The position numbers were made by a program, and so were the translations under genes. Below, piece after piece: positions 25,201-32,950 of a stretch of 64,000 bases of DNA. The notes beneath the pieces are model-generated. The model was not told the DNA's origin, did no database searches, and saw only the letters and a list, made by a program, of their open reading frames with translations. The stretch covers positions 62,001 to 126,000 of the forward strand of contig NZ_MULI01000010.1 of assembly GCF_002939385.1 (NCBI RefSeq), in the 5' to 3' direction. Each line of letters begins with the position of its first letter. Within the stretch, counting starts at the first letter, position 1. The DNA is from Streptomyces sp. MH60. GTDB lineage: Bacteria > Actinomycetota > Actinomycetes > Streptomycetales > Streptomycetaceae.

Positions 25201-25728
25201 GGCGCCGCCCCGGTAGCGCTTCCAGGCGGCGGGCTCGTGCGGCGGGGTGCCGGTCAGGAGAAGCGTCCTGCGCTCGCCGTCGAGGTCGGCGGCCTGGATG
25301 TCGGTGACCGGACCCCAGGGCAGCTTGCGGCCGGGGTCGCCGTCGGGGGTGACCTTGTAGGCCCAGGTGAGGTGCGAGAAGGGCTCGCCGTGCGAGGCCA
25401 CGGCGAGGACGGCGGTGGTGCCGTCGGGGTCGGGGGGCGACCAGCCGCAGACCCGGGTGTCGAAGCCGCCCCAGTGGGTGAGCTGCCGTCCGGGTCCGCC
25501 GTCCACCGGGACGAGGTGGACCTCCGGCACCAGACTGCGCCAGCTGGTGTACGCGATGTGCCGGCCGTCGGGGGAGAAGCGCGGGGGACCGGCCTTGGTG
25601 CGGTCGACGGTGAGCCGCCAGGCCCGGCCCGGACCGTCGAGGGACGCGAGCCAGAGGTCGTCCTCGGCCACGAAGCACAGCTGGTCGCCACTGAGGTGCG
25701 GAAGGCGCAGATAACTCACCCACCCCAT
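22273..25728 (-). CDS. Tricorn-type S41 serine protease
   Basis: A 1151-aa cytosolic peptidase family protein. The first approximately 680 residues form WD/TolB-like beta-propeller blades (repeated FSPDGRHIAY-like strands, e.g. FTRDGRYLAFLSW). A helical segment follows (EWRQAYDEAGRLIRAHFWD), then a PDZ domain (AGTGIRDGAVLTHVDGRPVD) and the S41 core with GGRCGYLHIPDMGG, VDVRGNAGG and the nucleophile in EATSSDGDMIT. ATG at 25728, with GGAA upstream, is the start; the open frame that extends to 26547 is an artefact crossing the TetR gene. Tricorn trims peptides from the proteasome; Streptomyces has proteasomes, so that role is plausible. Confidence 0.93.
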   Translation of the reverse strand: MGWVSYLRLPHLSGDQLCFVAEDDLWLASLDGPGRAWRLTVDRTKAGPPRFSPDGRHIAYTSWRSLVPEVHLVPVDGGPGRQLTHWGGFDTRVCGWSPPDPDGTTAVLAVASHGEPFSHLTWAYKVTPDGDPGRKLPWGPVTDIQAADLDGERRTLLLTGTPPHEPAAWKRYRGGATGRLWLHGERLLPDLGGHLAAPMFVGGRIAFLSDHEGVGNLYSCAHDGTGLRRHTDHDAFYARNASSDGTRVVYQCAGDLWIVDDLAPGSAPRRLDVRLSGPRAGRRTYQVPAAQHVGGVSVDETGRASAVVVRGSLYWLTHRDGPARTIADTPGVRVRLPEMLGESGRIAYVTDAEGEDAVEISYLPRATGGRAARRLASGRLGRVLELVSDPAGDRLAVASHDGRLLILDVTEPDTEVALTLDAVDAGYPADAAEQGPAGTAAQADTGTAGRGPADTATEERGPEAGIPLGDPGAPATAGDQVTELIRSVNGPVRDLAFSPDGTWLTWSHPGIGRTLRQIKMARIDGPEGTLVVDVTNGRFEDENPVFTRDGRYLAFLSWRGFDPVYDVHTGDLSFPLGCRPYLVPLSSATPSPFALNPEGRPAAGGLDPLEDEPGEGGAVTVEVEGLENRVTPFPVTASKYSALEPVAGGGLVWLRWPISGALGETFANPADPSERPTLEHFNLAKAKKSELVDHLDWFRVSGDGSRLVVLDEGDLRAVPATEVGDGDSTTWIDLRRILHEVDPAAEWRQAYDEAGRLIRAHFWDPGMCGIDWDAVLDQYRPLLERVASPDEFADLLREVLGELGTSHAYVVAARRNEGPAHYQRWQGLLGANFVCRDGRWVARRILPGDSSDSKARSPLAGTGIRDGAVLTHVDGRPVDPVQGPSPLLAGAGGTTVELTFSPAEGRQGPSRRVAVVPLVDERPLRYQDWVAKRREVVRELSGGRCGYLHIPDMGGSGWAQFNRDLRMEVSRPALIVDVRGNAGGHISELVIEKLTRTILGWDLTRDAQPVSYTSNAPRGPVVAVADEATSSDGDMITAAFKLLRLGPVVGQRTWGGVVGMTGRHRLGDGSVITMPMNAAWFDAYGWSVENYGVAPDVEALRTPLDWAEGRYPVLDEAVRLALELLETNPPATPPGYEAVPDRSRPPLPPRE

Positions 25729-25790
25729 GCTTTTCCGGGCGCCGGGTACCGGCAACTTATGGGGAGCTGACAACCGTGACCCAGAACACG

Positions 25791-25852
25791 AACGAAACCG
25801 TTTCGTTTCGTTAGTCGGTGGGGTACATTCGTCATGTACGAAACGGTGTCGT
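25791..25852. promoter_or_regulatory. Two palindromic sites, likely TetR operators
   Basis: AACGAAAC-C-GTTTCGTT (25791-25807) is a perfect 8-1-8 palindrome. A second imperfect copy, ACGAAAC-G-GTGTCGT, is at 25838-25852. Both lie between the divergent protease and TetR genes, ahead of the regulator start at 25924. Confidence 0.6.
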
Positions 25853-25867
25853 TCCGGTCGAGTGAAT

Positions 25868-25902
25868 CGGCCGAGCGAACCGGCCGAGCGAACCGGCCGA
25901 CT
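25868..25902. repeat. 13-bp direct repeats
   Basis: CGGCCGAGCGAAC is repeated head to tail twice and followed by a partial third copy (CGGCCGA). It lies between the putative operators and the TetR start codon, in the presumed leader. Confidence 0.65.
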
Positions 25903-25923
25903 CGACGGAGAGGAGTGAGCGAG

Positions 25924-26523
25924 ATGACGGAGACCGCCACCGCGCGCCGCAGCCGGATCACTCCCGAGCGCGAGGCCGAGCTGTACGCGGCCGTGCTCGA
26001 CCTGCTCCGCGAGGTCGGCTACGACGCCCTCACCATGGACGCCGTGGCCGCCCGCACCCGGTCCAGCAAGGCGACGCTCTACCGCCAGTGGGGCGGTAAG
26101 CCGGAGCTGGTCGTCAAGGCCATGCGGCACAACAAGCCGGGCAAGATCGGCGACGTCGACACCGGCTCGCTCCGCGGCGACCTGCACGCCCTCATGGTGC
26201 GCGAGGACGACTGCACCATGGAGCAGAACTCCGCGCTGATGCGGGGCGTCGCCATGGCGCTGCACCAGAACCCGGACCTTCGTCAGGCGTTCCGGGAACA
26301 GCTCATCGAACCGGAGATGGCGGAGTTCCAGCGCGTGCTGCAACGCGCCGTCGACCGCGGAGAGATCAGACCGGACTGTCCGGCGCTGGACTTCCTCGTC
26401 CACATGATGGTCGGCGGGTTCGCCACCCGCACGCTGCTGGACGACCAGCCGCCGACCCGGGCGTTCCTCGCCTCCTACATCGACGCCGTGATCCTCCCCG
26501 CACTCGGCGTCTCCACCCACTGA
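25924..26523 (+). CDS. TetR-family transcriptional regulator
   Basis: The 199-aa product has a typical N-terminal TetR helix-turn-helix (ALTMDAVAARTRSSKATLYRQW) and a helical ligand domain with FLVHMMVGGFATR. ATG at 25924 follows GGAGAGGAGTGAGC, a strong site; ATG 25834 would extend it by 30 residues through the repeats. It lies 111 bp before the MMPL transporter gene on the same strand. The most likely arrangement is autoregulation plus control of that transporter, which is inference. Confidence 0.92.
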   Translation: MTETATARRSRITPEREAELYAAVLDLLREVGYDALTMDAVAARTRSSKATLYRQWGGKPELVVKAMRHNKPGKIGDVDTGSLRGDLHALMVREDDCTMEQNSALMRGVAMALHQNPDLRQAFREQLIEPEMAEFQRVLQRAVDRGEIRPDCPALDFLVHMMVGGFATRTLLDDQPPTRAFLASYIDAVILPALGVSTH

Positions 26524-26634
26524 CACGTCCCTGCACCCCTGTGACACCTGAGCCCCACCTGACGTAACCGCTCACGTCGTCGGGCTGATCACCCCTGCCC
26601 TGAAGACCCACGACCTGACCGGGAGTACGCCCTC

Positions 26635-28872
26635 GTGGCCACGTTCCTCTACAAACTCGGCCGGCTCGCCTTCCGCCGACGACACTTCGTCGCCCTGATC
26701 TGGGTGGCCCTGCTGACGCTCGCCGGCGTCGGCGCGGCCAGCGCCCCGCCCGCCGGCAACTCCTCCTTCTCCATCCCGGGAACGGAGGCCCAGAAGGCCT
26801 TCGACCTGCTGGAACAGCGCTTCCCCGGCCAGAGCGCCGACGGGGCGACCGCACGCGTCGTCTTCAAGGCACCGTCCGGCGAGAAGATGACGGACGCCGA
26901 CAACAAGGCGACCGTCCACAAGACCGTCGACGAACTGGCGGACGGCTCCGAGGTCGCCTCGGTCGCCGACCCCTACAAGGGCAACGCCGTCAGCAAGGAC
27001 GGCACGGTCGCCTACGCCTCGGTGAAGTACGACGTCTCCGGCATGGAGCTGGAGGAGTCCACCAAGGACGCCCTGGAGGACGCCGCCCAGCAGGCGCGCG
27101 ACGCCGGGCTGACCGTCGAGATCGGCGGTGACGCGCTCCAGGCCGTCCCGGAGACCGGCGCCACCGAGGTCATCGGCATCGCGGTCGCCGCCGTCGTCCT
27201 GGTCATCACCTTCGGCTCCCTGGTCGCGGCCGGGCTGCCCCTGCTCACCGCCCTGATCGGCGTGGGCATCGGCGTCTCCTCGATCACCGCGCTGGCGAGC
27301 GCGCTCGAACTGGGCTCGACCACCTCGATCCTGGCGATGATGATCGGCCTCGCGGTCGGCATCGACTACGCCCTGTTCATCGTCTCCCGCTACCGCGCCG
27401 AACTCGCCGAGGGACGCGAACGCGAGGAGGCCGCGGGACGGGCGGTCGGCACCGCGGGCTCCGCGGTCGTCTTCGCCGGCCTCACCGTCGTCATCGCCCT
27501 GGTGGGTCTCGCGGTCGTCAACATCCCGATGCTCACCAAGATGGGCATCGCGGCGGCCGGCACCGTCGCCATCGCGGTCCTGATCGCGCTCACGATGATC
27601 CCCGCGCTGCTCGGCTACGCCGGTCGCCGGGTCAAGCCCGCGGGGGCGAAGGGCAAGCTGCTGGGCCGCTCCCGCAAGGGTGAGCCGAAGCCGGACCAGC
27701 CGGCCGGGCAGCCGAAGGCCAACCTGGGCACCCGCTGGGCGAGCTTCGTCGTCCGCCGCCCGCTCGCCGTCCTCCTGCTCGGCGTCATCGGCCTCGGCGC
27801 CGCCGCGATCCCCGCGACCTCCCTGGAGCTGGGCCTGCCCGACGACGGCTCCCAGCCGACGTCCACCACCCAGCGCCGCGCCTACGACCTGCTGTCGGAG
27901 GGCTTCGGCCCCGGCTTCAACGGCCCCCTGATGGTCGTCGTGGACGCCAAGGGCAGCGACGCCCCGAAGGACGCCTTCACCGACGTCGAGAAGCAGATCA
28001 AGGACCTCGACGGCGTCGTGGCGGTGACCCCGCCCGCCCCGAACAAGGGCGGCGACACCGCGACGATCACCGTGATCCCGGACTCCAAGCCGTCCTCCGT
28101 GCAGACCGAGGACCTGGTGCACGCCATCCGTGACGCGGGCGGCGACATCGAGGCGAAGACCGGCGCCGAGACCCTGGTCACCGGTTCGACGGCGATGAAC
28201 ATCGACGTCAGCCAGAAGCTCAACGACGCGCTGGTGCCGTACCTGGTCCTGGTCGTCGGCCTGGCCTTCCTCCTCCTCATCGTGGTCTTCCGCTCGATCC
28301 TGGTCCCGCTGAAGGCGGCCCTCGGCTTCCTGCTCTCCGTCATGGCGGCGCTCGGCGCGGTCGTCGCGGTCTTCCAGTGGGGCTGGCTGTCCGGCCTGAT
28401 GGGCGTCGAGGAGACCGGACCGGTCATGTCGATGATGCCGATCTTCATGGTCGGCGTGGTCTTCGGCCTGGCCATGGACTACGAGGTCTTCCTGGTCACC
28501 CGCATGCGGGAGGCCTACGTCCACGGCGAGAAGCCGCACCAGGCCGTCGTCACCGGCTTCAAGCACGGCGCACGGGTCGTCACCGCCGCCGCGGTGATCA
28601 TGATGGCGGTCTTCGCGGGCTTCATCGGCTCCAGCGAGTCGATGGTGAAGATGATCGGCTTCGGTCTCGCGATCGCCGTCTTCTTCGACGCGTTCGTCGT
28701 CCGCATGGCCATCGTCCCGGCGGTCCTCGCCCTGCTCGGCAAGAAGGCCTGGTGGCTGCCGAAGTGGCTGGACCGCGCGCTGCCGAACGTGGACGTCGAG
28801 GGCGAGGGCCTGCGCACGGCCGCCGAACGGGGTACCGGACCCGACGAGGACCGGGAGCTGGTGCGCACCTGA
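26635..28872 (+). CDS. MMPL/RND-family transporter
   Basis: A 745-aa membrane protein of the MMPL branch of the RND superfamily. It shows the usual duplicated layout. TM1 is near residues 16-36, followed by a large extracytoplasmic loop (about 40-175). A block of five to six helices then includes GLAVGIDYALFIVSRYRAEL. A second TM-loop-helix set contains FGLAMDYEVFLVTRMREAYV. These paired D-Y motifs are proton-relay signatures of the family. Substrates are lipids, siderophores or drugs. GTG at 26635 is the start. TetR upstream suggests inducible efflux. A hairpin follows at 28913. Confidence 0.93.
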   Translation: MATFLYKLGRLAFRRRHFVALIWVALLTLAGVGAASAPPAGNSSFSIPGTEAQKAFDLLEQRFPGQSADGATARVVFKAPSGEKMTDADNKATVHKTVDELADGSEVASVADPYKGNAVSKDGTVAYASVKYDVSGMELEESTKDALEDAAQQARDAGLTVEIGGDALQAVPETGATEVIGIAVAAVVLVITFGSLVAAGLPLLTALIGVGIGVSSITALASALELGSTTSILAMMIGLAVGIDYALFIVSRYRAELAEGREREEAAGRAVGTAGSAVVFAGLTVVIALVGLAVVNIPMLTKMGIAAAGTVAIAVLIALTMIPALLGYAGRRVKPAGAKGKLLGRSRKGEPKPDQPAGQPKANLGTRWASFVVRRPLAVLLLGVIGLGAAAIPATSLELGLPDDGSQPTSTTQRRAYDLLSEGFGPGFNGPLMVVVDAKGSDAPKDAFTDVEKQIKDLDGVVAVTPPAPNKGGDTATITVIPDSKPSSVQTEDLVHAIRDAGGDIEAKTGAETLVTGSTAMNIDVSQKLNDALVPYLVLVVGLAFLLLIVVFRSILVPLKAALGFLLSVMAALGAVVAVFQWGWLSGLMGVEETGPVMSMMPIFMVGVVFGLAMDYEVFLVTRMREAYVHGEKPHQAVVTGFKHGARVVTAAAVIMMAVFAGFIGSSESMVKMIGFGLAIAVFFDAFVVRMAIVPAVLALLGKKAWWLPKWLDRALPNVDVEGEGLRTAAERGTGPDEDRELVRT

Positions 28873-28912
28873 CCAGCCGCCGCGGCCGCTGACAGGAGGA
28901 CGGCACAGACCA

Positions 28913-28953
28913 GCCGGTGAGGGTTCCGTGGGGACGGGGCTGCCCTCACCGGC
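28913..28953 (+). terminator. Terminator hairpin after MMPL gene
   Basis: GCCGGTGAGGG (28913-28923) and CCCTCACCGGC (28943-28953) form a perfect 11-bp stem with a 19-base loop, 40 bp after the transporter stop. The loop is long for a terminator. Confidence 0.6.
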
Positions 28954-29041
28954 TTCCTCCGTTCCGGGGTCCCTCGGCCCGCCTCGCGCGGCCCCGTAAC
29001 CCGGTCGCCTGTGGGCTACACGTACCGCTACGGTGCGGTCC

Positions 29042-29563
29042 ATGACGACGACCGACGACGCCTCCGACCCCGCCGCCACCTCCGCCGCCCACCCGCGCTT
29101 CGCCGCCGCCCTGCGCGAACTGGGCCTCGGCGACCTGGCCGGACGGGCCCGGCGCTTCCCGGAGGCCACCCGCACCGCCACCGAGGCCGCCGCCGCCGTC
29201 GGGTGCGAGCTGAGCCAGATCTGCAAGTCGCTCATCTTCGCCGCGGACGGCGTGCCCGTACTCGTCCTCATGGACGGCGCCTCCCGCGTCGACCTGGACC
29301 GGGTCCGCGAGGAACTCGGCGCCCAGAAGGTCACCCGGGCCAAGGCCGACGTCGTACGGGAGACGACCGGGTACGCGATCGGCGGGGTGCCGCCCTTCGG
29401 GCACCGGACCAGGACCCGGGTGCTCGCCGACCGGTCGCTGCTCGCCCACGACGTCGTCTGGGCCGCCGCCGGCACGCCGTACGCCGTCTTCCCGATGGAG
29501 CCCAAGGACCTCGTCGCCACCGCCGGTGCCACCCTCGTGGACGTGCGCGAGCGCTCCGAGTGA
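29042..29563 (+). CDS. YbaK/EbsC-type aminoacyl-tRNA deacylase family protein
   Basis: The 173-aa product is a stand-alone YbaK/ProX editing-domain protein. Such proteins hydrolyse mischarged aminoacyl-tRNAs such as Cys-tRNA(Pro). It contains VGCELSQICKSLIFAADG with the conserved catalytic-region Lys, then AKADVVRETTGYAIGGVPPFGH, the family signature. ATG at 29042 is preferred over 29033. The final GAG-TGA overlaps the GTG of the EamA gene, so they form an operon. The exact tRNA target is not readable from sequence. Confidence 0.88.
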   Translation: MTTTDDASDPAATSAAHPRFAAALRELGLGDLAGRARRFPEATRTATEAAAAVGCELSQICKSLIFAADGVPVLVLMDGASRVDLDRVREELGAQKVTRAKADVVRETTGYAIGGVPPFGHRTRTRVLADRSLLAHDVVWAAAGTPYAVFPMEPKDLVATAGATLVDVRERSE

Positions 29564-30405
29564 CCCCGCTGGTCACCGCCGCGGTCCTGCTCGCGGCGGT
29601 CACCCACGCCAGCTGGAACGCCATCGCCCACCGGATCACCGACAAGCTGACCGGGTTCGCGCTGATCTCCGGCGGCGGGATGCTCATCGGGCTCGCGCTG
29701 CTGCCGTTCACGGCGTTCCCGGCGGCCGGGGCGTGGCCGTACCTGCTGGTCTCCGCCGCCGTCCACATCGCGTACTACGCCCTGCTGATGCGGTCCTTCC
29801 GGCTGGGCGACTTCGGCCAGGCCTACCCGATCGCCCGCGGCAGCGCGCCGCTGCTGGTCACCGTCCTCGCGGCCGTCTTCGCCCACGAGGTGCCGGACGG
29901 CTGGGCGGCCGGGGGCGTCCTGGTCTCCTGTGCGGGGCTGACCGGCGTCGCCCTGTGGGGGCTGCGCGGACGCCGGCCCGACTGGGCGGCCATCGGCGCC
30001 GCCCTGGCGACCGGCGTGACCATCGCGGCGTACACGGTCGTCGACGGCCTCGGCGTACGCGCCTCCGGCTCCTCCCTCGGCTACATCGCCTGGCTGATGG
30101 CGGTGCAGGGCACGGTCCTGCCCGCGTACTTCCTCCACCGGCACCGCGCCGGGGCCTGGGCGCTGCTGCGGCCGCAGGCCGGTCTCGGCCTGGTCGGCGC
30201 GGCCCTGTCCGTCACCGCCTACGCGCTGGTCCTGTGGGCGCAGACCCGCGCCGACCTCGCGCCCATCGCCGCGCTGCGCGAGTCGTCCATCCTGGTCGGC
30301 GCCGCGATAGGGGCCCTGTTCTTCAAGGAGCGGTTCGGCGCGCCGCGGATCGCGGCGGCGGGCCTCCTGGTCGTCGGGATCGGGCTGATGCTGCACACGG
30401 GATAG
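29560..30405 (+). CDS. EamA-family membrane transporter (DMT superfamily)
   Basis: The 281-aa product is hydrophobic throughout, with about ten helices in two EamA repeats. The first covers about residues 5-130 (THASWNAIAHRITDKLTGFA). The second starts near WAAIGAALATGVTIAAYTVVDGLGVR and ends with LRESSILVGAAIGALFFKERF, the end-of-repeat signature. GTG at 29560 overlaps the upstream stop. Substrate unknown; drug/metabolite export is the family norm. Confidence 0.88.
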   Translation: MTPLVTAAVLLAAVTHASWNAIAHRITDKLTGFALISGGGMLIGLALLPFTAFPAAGAWPYLLVSAAVHIAYYALLMRSFRLGDFGQAYPIARGSAPLLVTVLAAVFAHEVPDGWAAGGVLVSCAGLTGVALWGLRGRRPDWAAIGAALATGVTIAAYTVVDGLGVRASGSSLGYIAWLMAVQGTVLPAYFLHRHRAGAWALLRPQAGLGLVGAALSVTAYALVLWAQTRADLAPIAALRESSILVGAAIGALFFKERFGAPRIAAAGLLVVGIGLMLHTG

Positions 30406-30470
30406 CCGCAGTGGTGCGCCCCGCCGCGGACAGGCGCACCCTGGAAGGAGGTGTTCCGGAGGTGATCGTC

Positions 30471-30746
30471 ATGATGCACACCACAGTGGGATGGCATGTC
30501 GAGCTGGAGTTCGTGGAGGACGACCAGCACACGCGGGCGGTCGCGATGGTGCGGCTCCCCGACGGCACCGAGGTCCGCGCGCACGGCCACGCCAGCCGGC
30601 ACCGGGTCGACCCCCAGCAGCCACGCGTCGGCGAAGAGGTCGCGGGCGCACGGGCGTTGAACGAGCTGGCGATGCGGCTGCTCACCAAGGCCCACGACGA
30701 GATCGACACGGCGTCCGGACGGACCTCGCACCCGATCCACGTCTGA
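30471..30746 (+). CDS. DUF1876 domain protein
   Basis: A 91-aa protein resembling mycobacterial Rv2632c and the DUF1876 family: VGWHVELEFVEDDQHTRAVA, ARVRL-like strands with a central basic patch, and ELAMRLLTKAHDEIDTASG. ATG at 30471 has GGAGG eight bases upstream; GTG at 30462 is also possible with its own AGGAGG. There is no membrane segment. Family function is unknown. It is convergent with the serine hydrolase, with a tandem repeat between them. Confidence 0.85.
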   Translation: MMHTTVGWHVELEFVEDDQHTRAVAMVRLPDGTEVRAHGHASRHRVDPQQPRVGEEVAGARALNELAMRLLTKAHDEIDTASGRTSHPIHV

Positions 30747-30756
30747 ACCGGACCGG

Positions 30757-30812
30757 GTCTGTCTCTAGGACCGGAGTCTGTCTCCAGGACCGGAGTCTGT
30801 CTTCAGGACCGG
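30757..30812. repeat. Three 19-bp tandem repeats
   Basis: GTCTGTCTCTAGGACCGGA is followed by two near-identical copies at 30776 and 30795 (the last lacks the final A). A further pair of GGCGCGCTGGTCC direct repeats follows at about 30819-30859. The repeats fill the gap between convergent genes. Confidence 0.85.
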
Positions 30813-30857
30813 CCCCGGGCGCGCTGGTCCGGGGTGCGGGTCCGGGGCGCGCTGGTC

Positions 30858-32069
30858 CTAGGGGAGCGACGCGCGGACCGCCCGTACCAGCGCCTGCGCC
30901 CGCGGGTCCGCCGTCACGGTCTTGCGGAAGCCGTTGGTGACGTAGCCCAGGGCGATGCCGGCCTCCGGGTCGGCGAAGCCCAGGGAGCCGCCGCGGCCCG
31001 GGTGGCCGAAGGAGCCGGGGGCCAGGAACGGGGACGCGCTGCCGTGCAGCATGTAGCCGAGGCCGAACCGGGTGCCGACGACCAGGACCCGGTCGGGCCC
31101 GGCGGACTCCTCGGCGCGAGCCAGCTCCATGGTCGCCGGGGTGAACAGCCGCACGCCGCGTGTCACGTCGTCGACCTCGCCGATCAGCGCCGCGTAGAAG
31201 CGGGCCAGGCCGTCGGCCGTCGCGATGCCGTTGGCGGCCGGGAGCGCGGCCGCGCGGTACACCGGGTCGTTCTGGTCGGGGAACGGGGTGATCGCGGCGA
31301 AGGCGCGGCGGGTGAGGGAGTCCGGGTTCTCGTACGCCGCGGTGACGGAGCGCTTGGGGCGCAGCCGCGGGCCGTTGCCGGACGGTCCGGCCCCGGACGG
31401 CTCGGGGTCCGGCAGTCGTCCGACGCGACCGGCCCGGCCCGCCGACTCCTCCGCCGCGGGCAGCCCCACCCACAGATCCAGGCCCAGCGGCCCGGCGATC
31501 TCGTCCGCGATCCACTGCCCGGCGCCCCGCCCGCCCGTCACCCGGCGGACCAGCTCGTCGAGCAGCCAGCCGTAGGTCAGCGCGTGGTAGCCGTGGTCGG
31601 TGCCCGGCTCCCAGACCGGTGCCTGGGCGGCGACGGCGGCGGGGCCCCGCAGCGGGTCCAGGGCGTCCTCGGGGGTGAGCGGGTGGTCCAGGACCGGCAG
31701 CCCGGCCCGGTGGTTCAGCACATGCCGGACCAAGACCCGTTCCTTGCCGTGCGCCTTGAACTCCGGCCAGTACTCGCCCACCGGCGCGTCCAGGTCCAGC
31801 TTCCCGCGCTGGTGCAGCAGCAGCGGTACGGCGGCGGCGACGCCCTTGGTCGCCGACCGGACCACCTGGGCGGTGCCCCGGCGCCAGGGCTCGGCGCCGG
31901 CCGTGTCGTCGACGTTCCTGGTCCCGCCCCACAGGTCGACGACCTTGCGCCCGTCCCGGTAGACGGCGACGGCCGCGCCCCGCTCGCCGAGCGCGGTGAA
32001 GTTCCGTACGAACGCGTCCCGCACCGGCTCGAAGCCCGCGGCCACCGTGCCGTGCACGTTCACGCTCAC
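30858..32069 (-). CDS. Beta-lactamase-fold serine hydrolase (EstB/class C-like esterase)
   Basis: A 403-aa protein of the beta-lactamase/transpeptidase-like superfamily. The SxxK nucleophile is in VRSATKGVAA, followed by LNHRAGLPVL and a YHALTYGWLLDELV region supplying the Tyr. Near the C-terminus FGHPGRGGSLGFADPE replaces the KTG triad with HxG, typical of esterases rather than lactamases. GTG at 32069 (VSVNVHGTVAAG), with GGAAGG upstream, is the start. It lacks a signal peptide and is probably cytoplasmic. The natural ester is unknown. Confidence 0.88.
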   Translation of the reverse strand: MSVNVHGTVAAGFEPVRDAFVRNFTALGERGAAVAVYRDGRKVVDLWGGTRNVDDTAGAEPWRRGTAQVVRSATKGVAAAVPLLLHQRGKLDLDAPVGEYWPEFKAHGKERVLVRHVLNHRAGLPVLDHPLTPEDALDPLRGPAAVAAQAPVWEPGTDHGYHALTYGWLLDELVRRVTGGRGAGQWIADEIAGPLGLDLWVGLPAAEESAGRAGRVGRLPDPEPSGAGPSGNGPRLRPKRSVTAAYENPDSLTRRAFAAITPFPDQNDPVYRAAALPAANGIATADGLARFYAALIGEVDDVTRGVRLFTPATMELARAEESAGPDRVLVVGTRFGLGYMLHGSASPFLAPGSFGHPGRGGSLGFADPEAGIALGYVTNGFRKTVTADPRAQALVRAVRASLP

Positions 32070-32134
32070 CTGTGTACGCCCCTTCCGGCCACTCGTGACA
32101 GTGGATGCAACCGCCACCGGCCGTCCACCATTCC

Positions 32135-32950
32135 TCACCCGCTCGCCGACACCGACCGCGGGTCGAAGCCGAAGGGCAGCTCCAGGCGGTGGGCGCGCAT
32201 CAGGGCATCGTCGGACAGCAGCTCCGCGGTCGGTCCGTCGGCCGCGATCACGCCGTCGCTCAGGATCAGGGCGCGCGGGCACAGCTCCAGGGCGTAGGGC
32301 AGGTCGTGGGTGACCATCAGCACCGTGACGTCCAGGGAGCGCAGGATGTCGGCGAGTTCGCGGCGGGAGGCCGGGTCGAGGTTGGAGGAGGGCTCGTCCA
32401 GGACCAGGATCTCCGGCTCCATGGCGAGCACGGTCGCCACCGCCACCCGGCGCCGCTGGCCGAAGGAGAGGTGGTGCGGCGGCCGGTCCTTGAACTCCGC
32501 CATGCCGACCAGCGTGAGCGCCCGGTCCACCCGGGCCTCCAGCTCCGCCCCCTTCATCCCGGCCGCCGCCGGTCCGAACGCCACGTCCTCACGCACGGTC
32601 GGCATGAACACCTGGTCGTCGGGGTCCTGGAAGACGATGCCGACCCGGCGCCGGATCTCGGCCATGTTCCGCTTGTCGACCGGCAGCCCGGCCACGGTGA
32701 CCGTGCCGGTGCCGCCGGTCAGGATGCCGTTGAGGTGGAGCACGAGCGTCGTCTTGCCCGCGCCGTTCGGCCCGAGCAGCGCGACCCGCTCGCCGCGCGC
32801 GACGGAGAAGTCCACGCCGAACAGGGCCTGGTGCCCGTCGGGGTAGGCGAAGGCGAGGCCGGAGACGTCGAGGGAGGCGGGGGCGTCGGGCACGGCGTCT
32901 GCCGCGGGGCCGGTCACGGGGCCTGTCACTGGGTCGGTCACAGGGTCCAT
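32135..32950 (-). CDS. nikO: ECF-type transporter ATPase (CbiO/NikO)
   Basis: This ABC ATPase powers an energy-coupling-factor metal importer. The 271-aa chain has Walker A GPNGAGKTTLV, the Q loop (IVFQDPDDQVFM), ABC signature LSFGQRRRVAVA, Walker B ILVLDEPSSNLD and the H-loop VTHDLPY. A Pro/Val/Thr-repeat leader (MDPVTDPVTGPVTGP) precedes the domain. The start at 32950 overlaps the cbiQ/nikQ 3' end by 13 bases. Together with Q and the MN fusion it makes a complete module; nickel is favoured over cobalt because of the upstream Nur-like box. Confidence 0.9.
   Translation of the reverse strand: MDPVTDPVTGPVTGPAADAVPDAPASLDVSGLAFAYPDGHQALFGVDFSVARGERVALLGPNGAGKTTLVLHLNGILTGGTGTVTVAGLPVDKRNMAEIRRRVGIVFQDPDDQVFMPTVREDVAFGPAAAGMKGAELEARVDRALTLVGMAEFKDRPPHHLSFGQRRRVAVATVLAMEPEILVLDEPSSNLDPASRRELADILRSLDVTVLMVTHDLPYALELCPRALILSDGVIAADGPTAELLSDDALMRAHRLELPFGFDPRSVSASG

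Noticed and set aside
22240..25770. Long forward frame (1176 codons) opposite the tricorn protease
   Set aside because: It is a reading frame kept open by high GC on the antisense of a clearly homologous gene; no family motif and an Arg/Gly/Val/Ala-rich composition.
26572..30396. Long reverse frame (1274 codons) opposite MMPL, YbaK and EamA genes
   Set aside because: It spans several well supported genes on the other strand and reads as Asp/Arg/Gly/His-rich low-complexity text.
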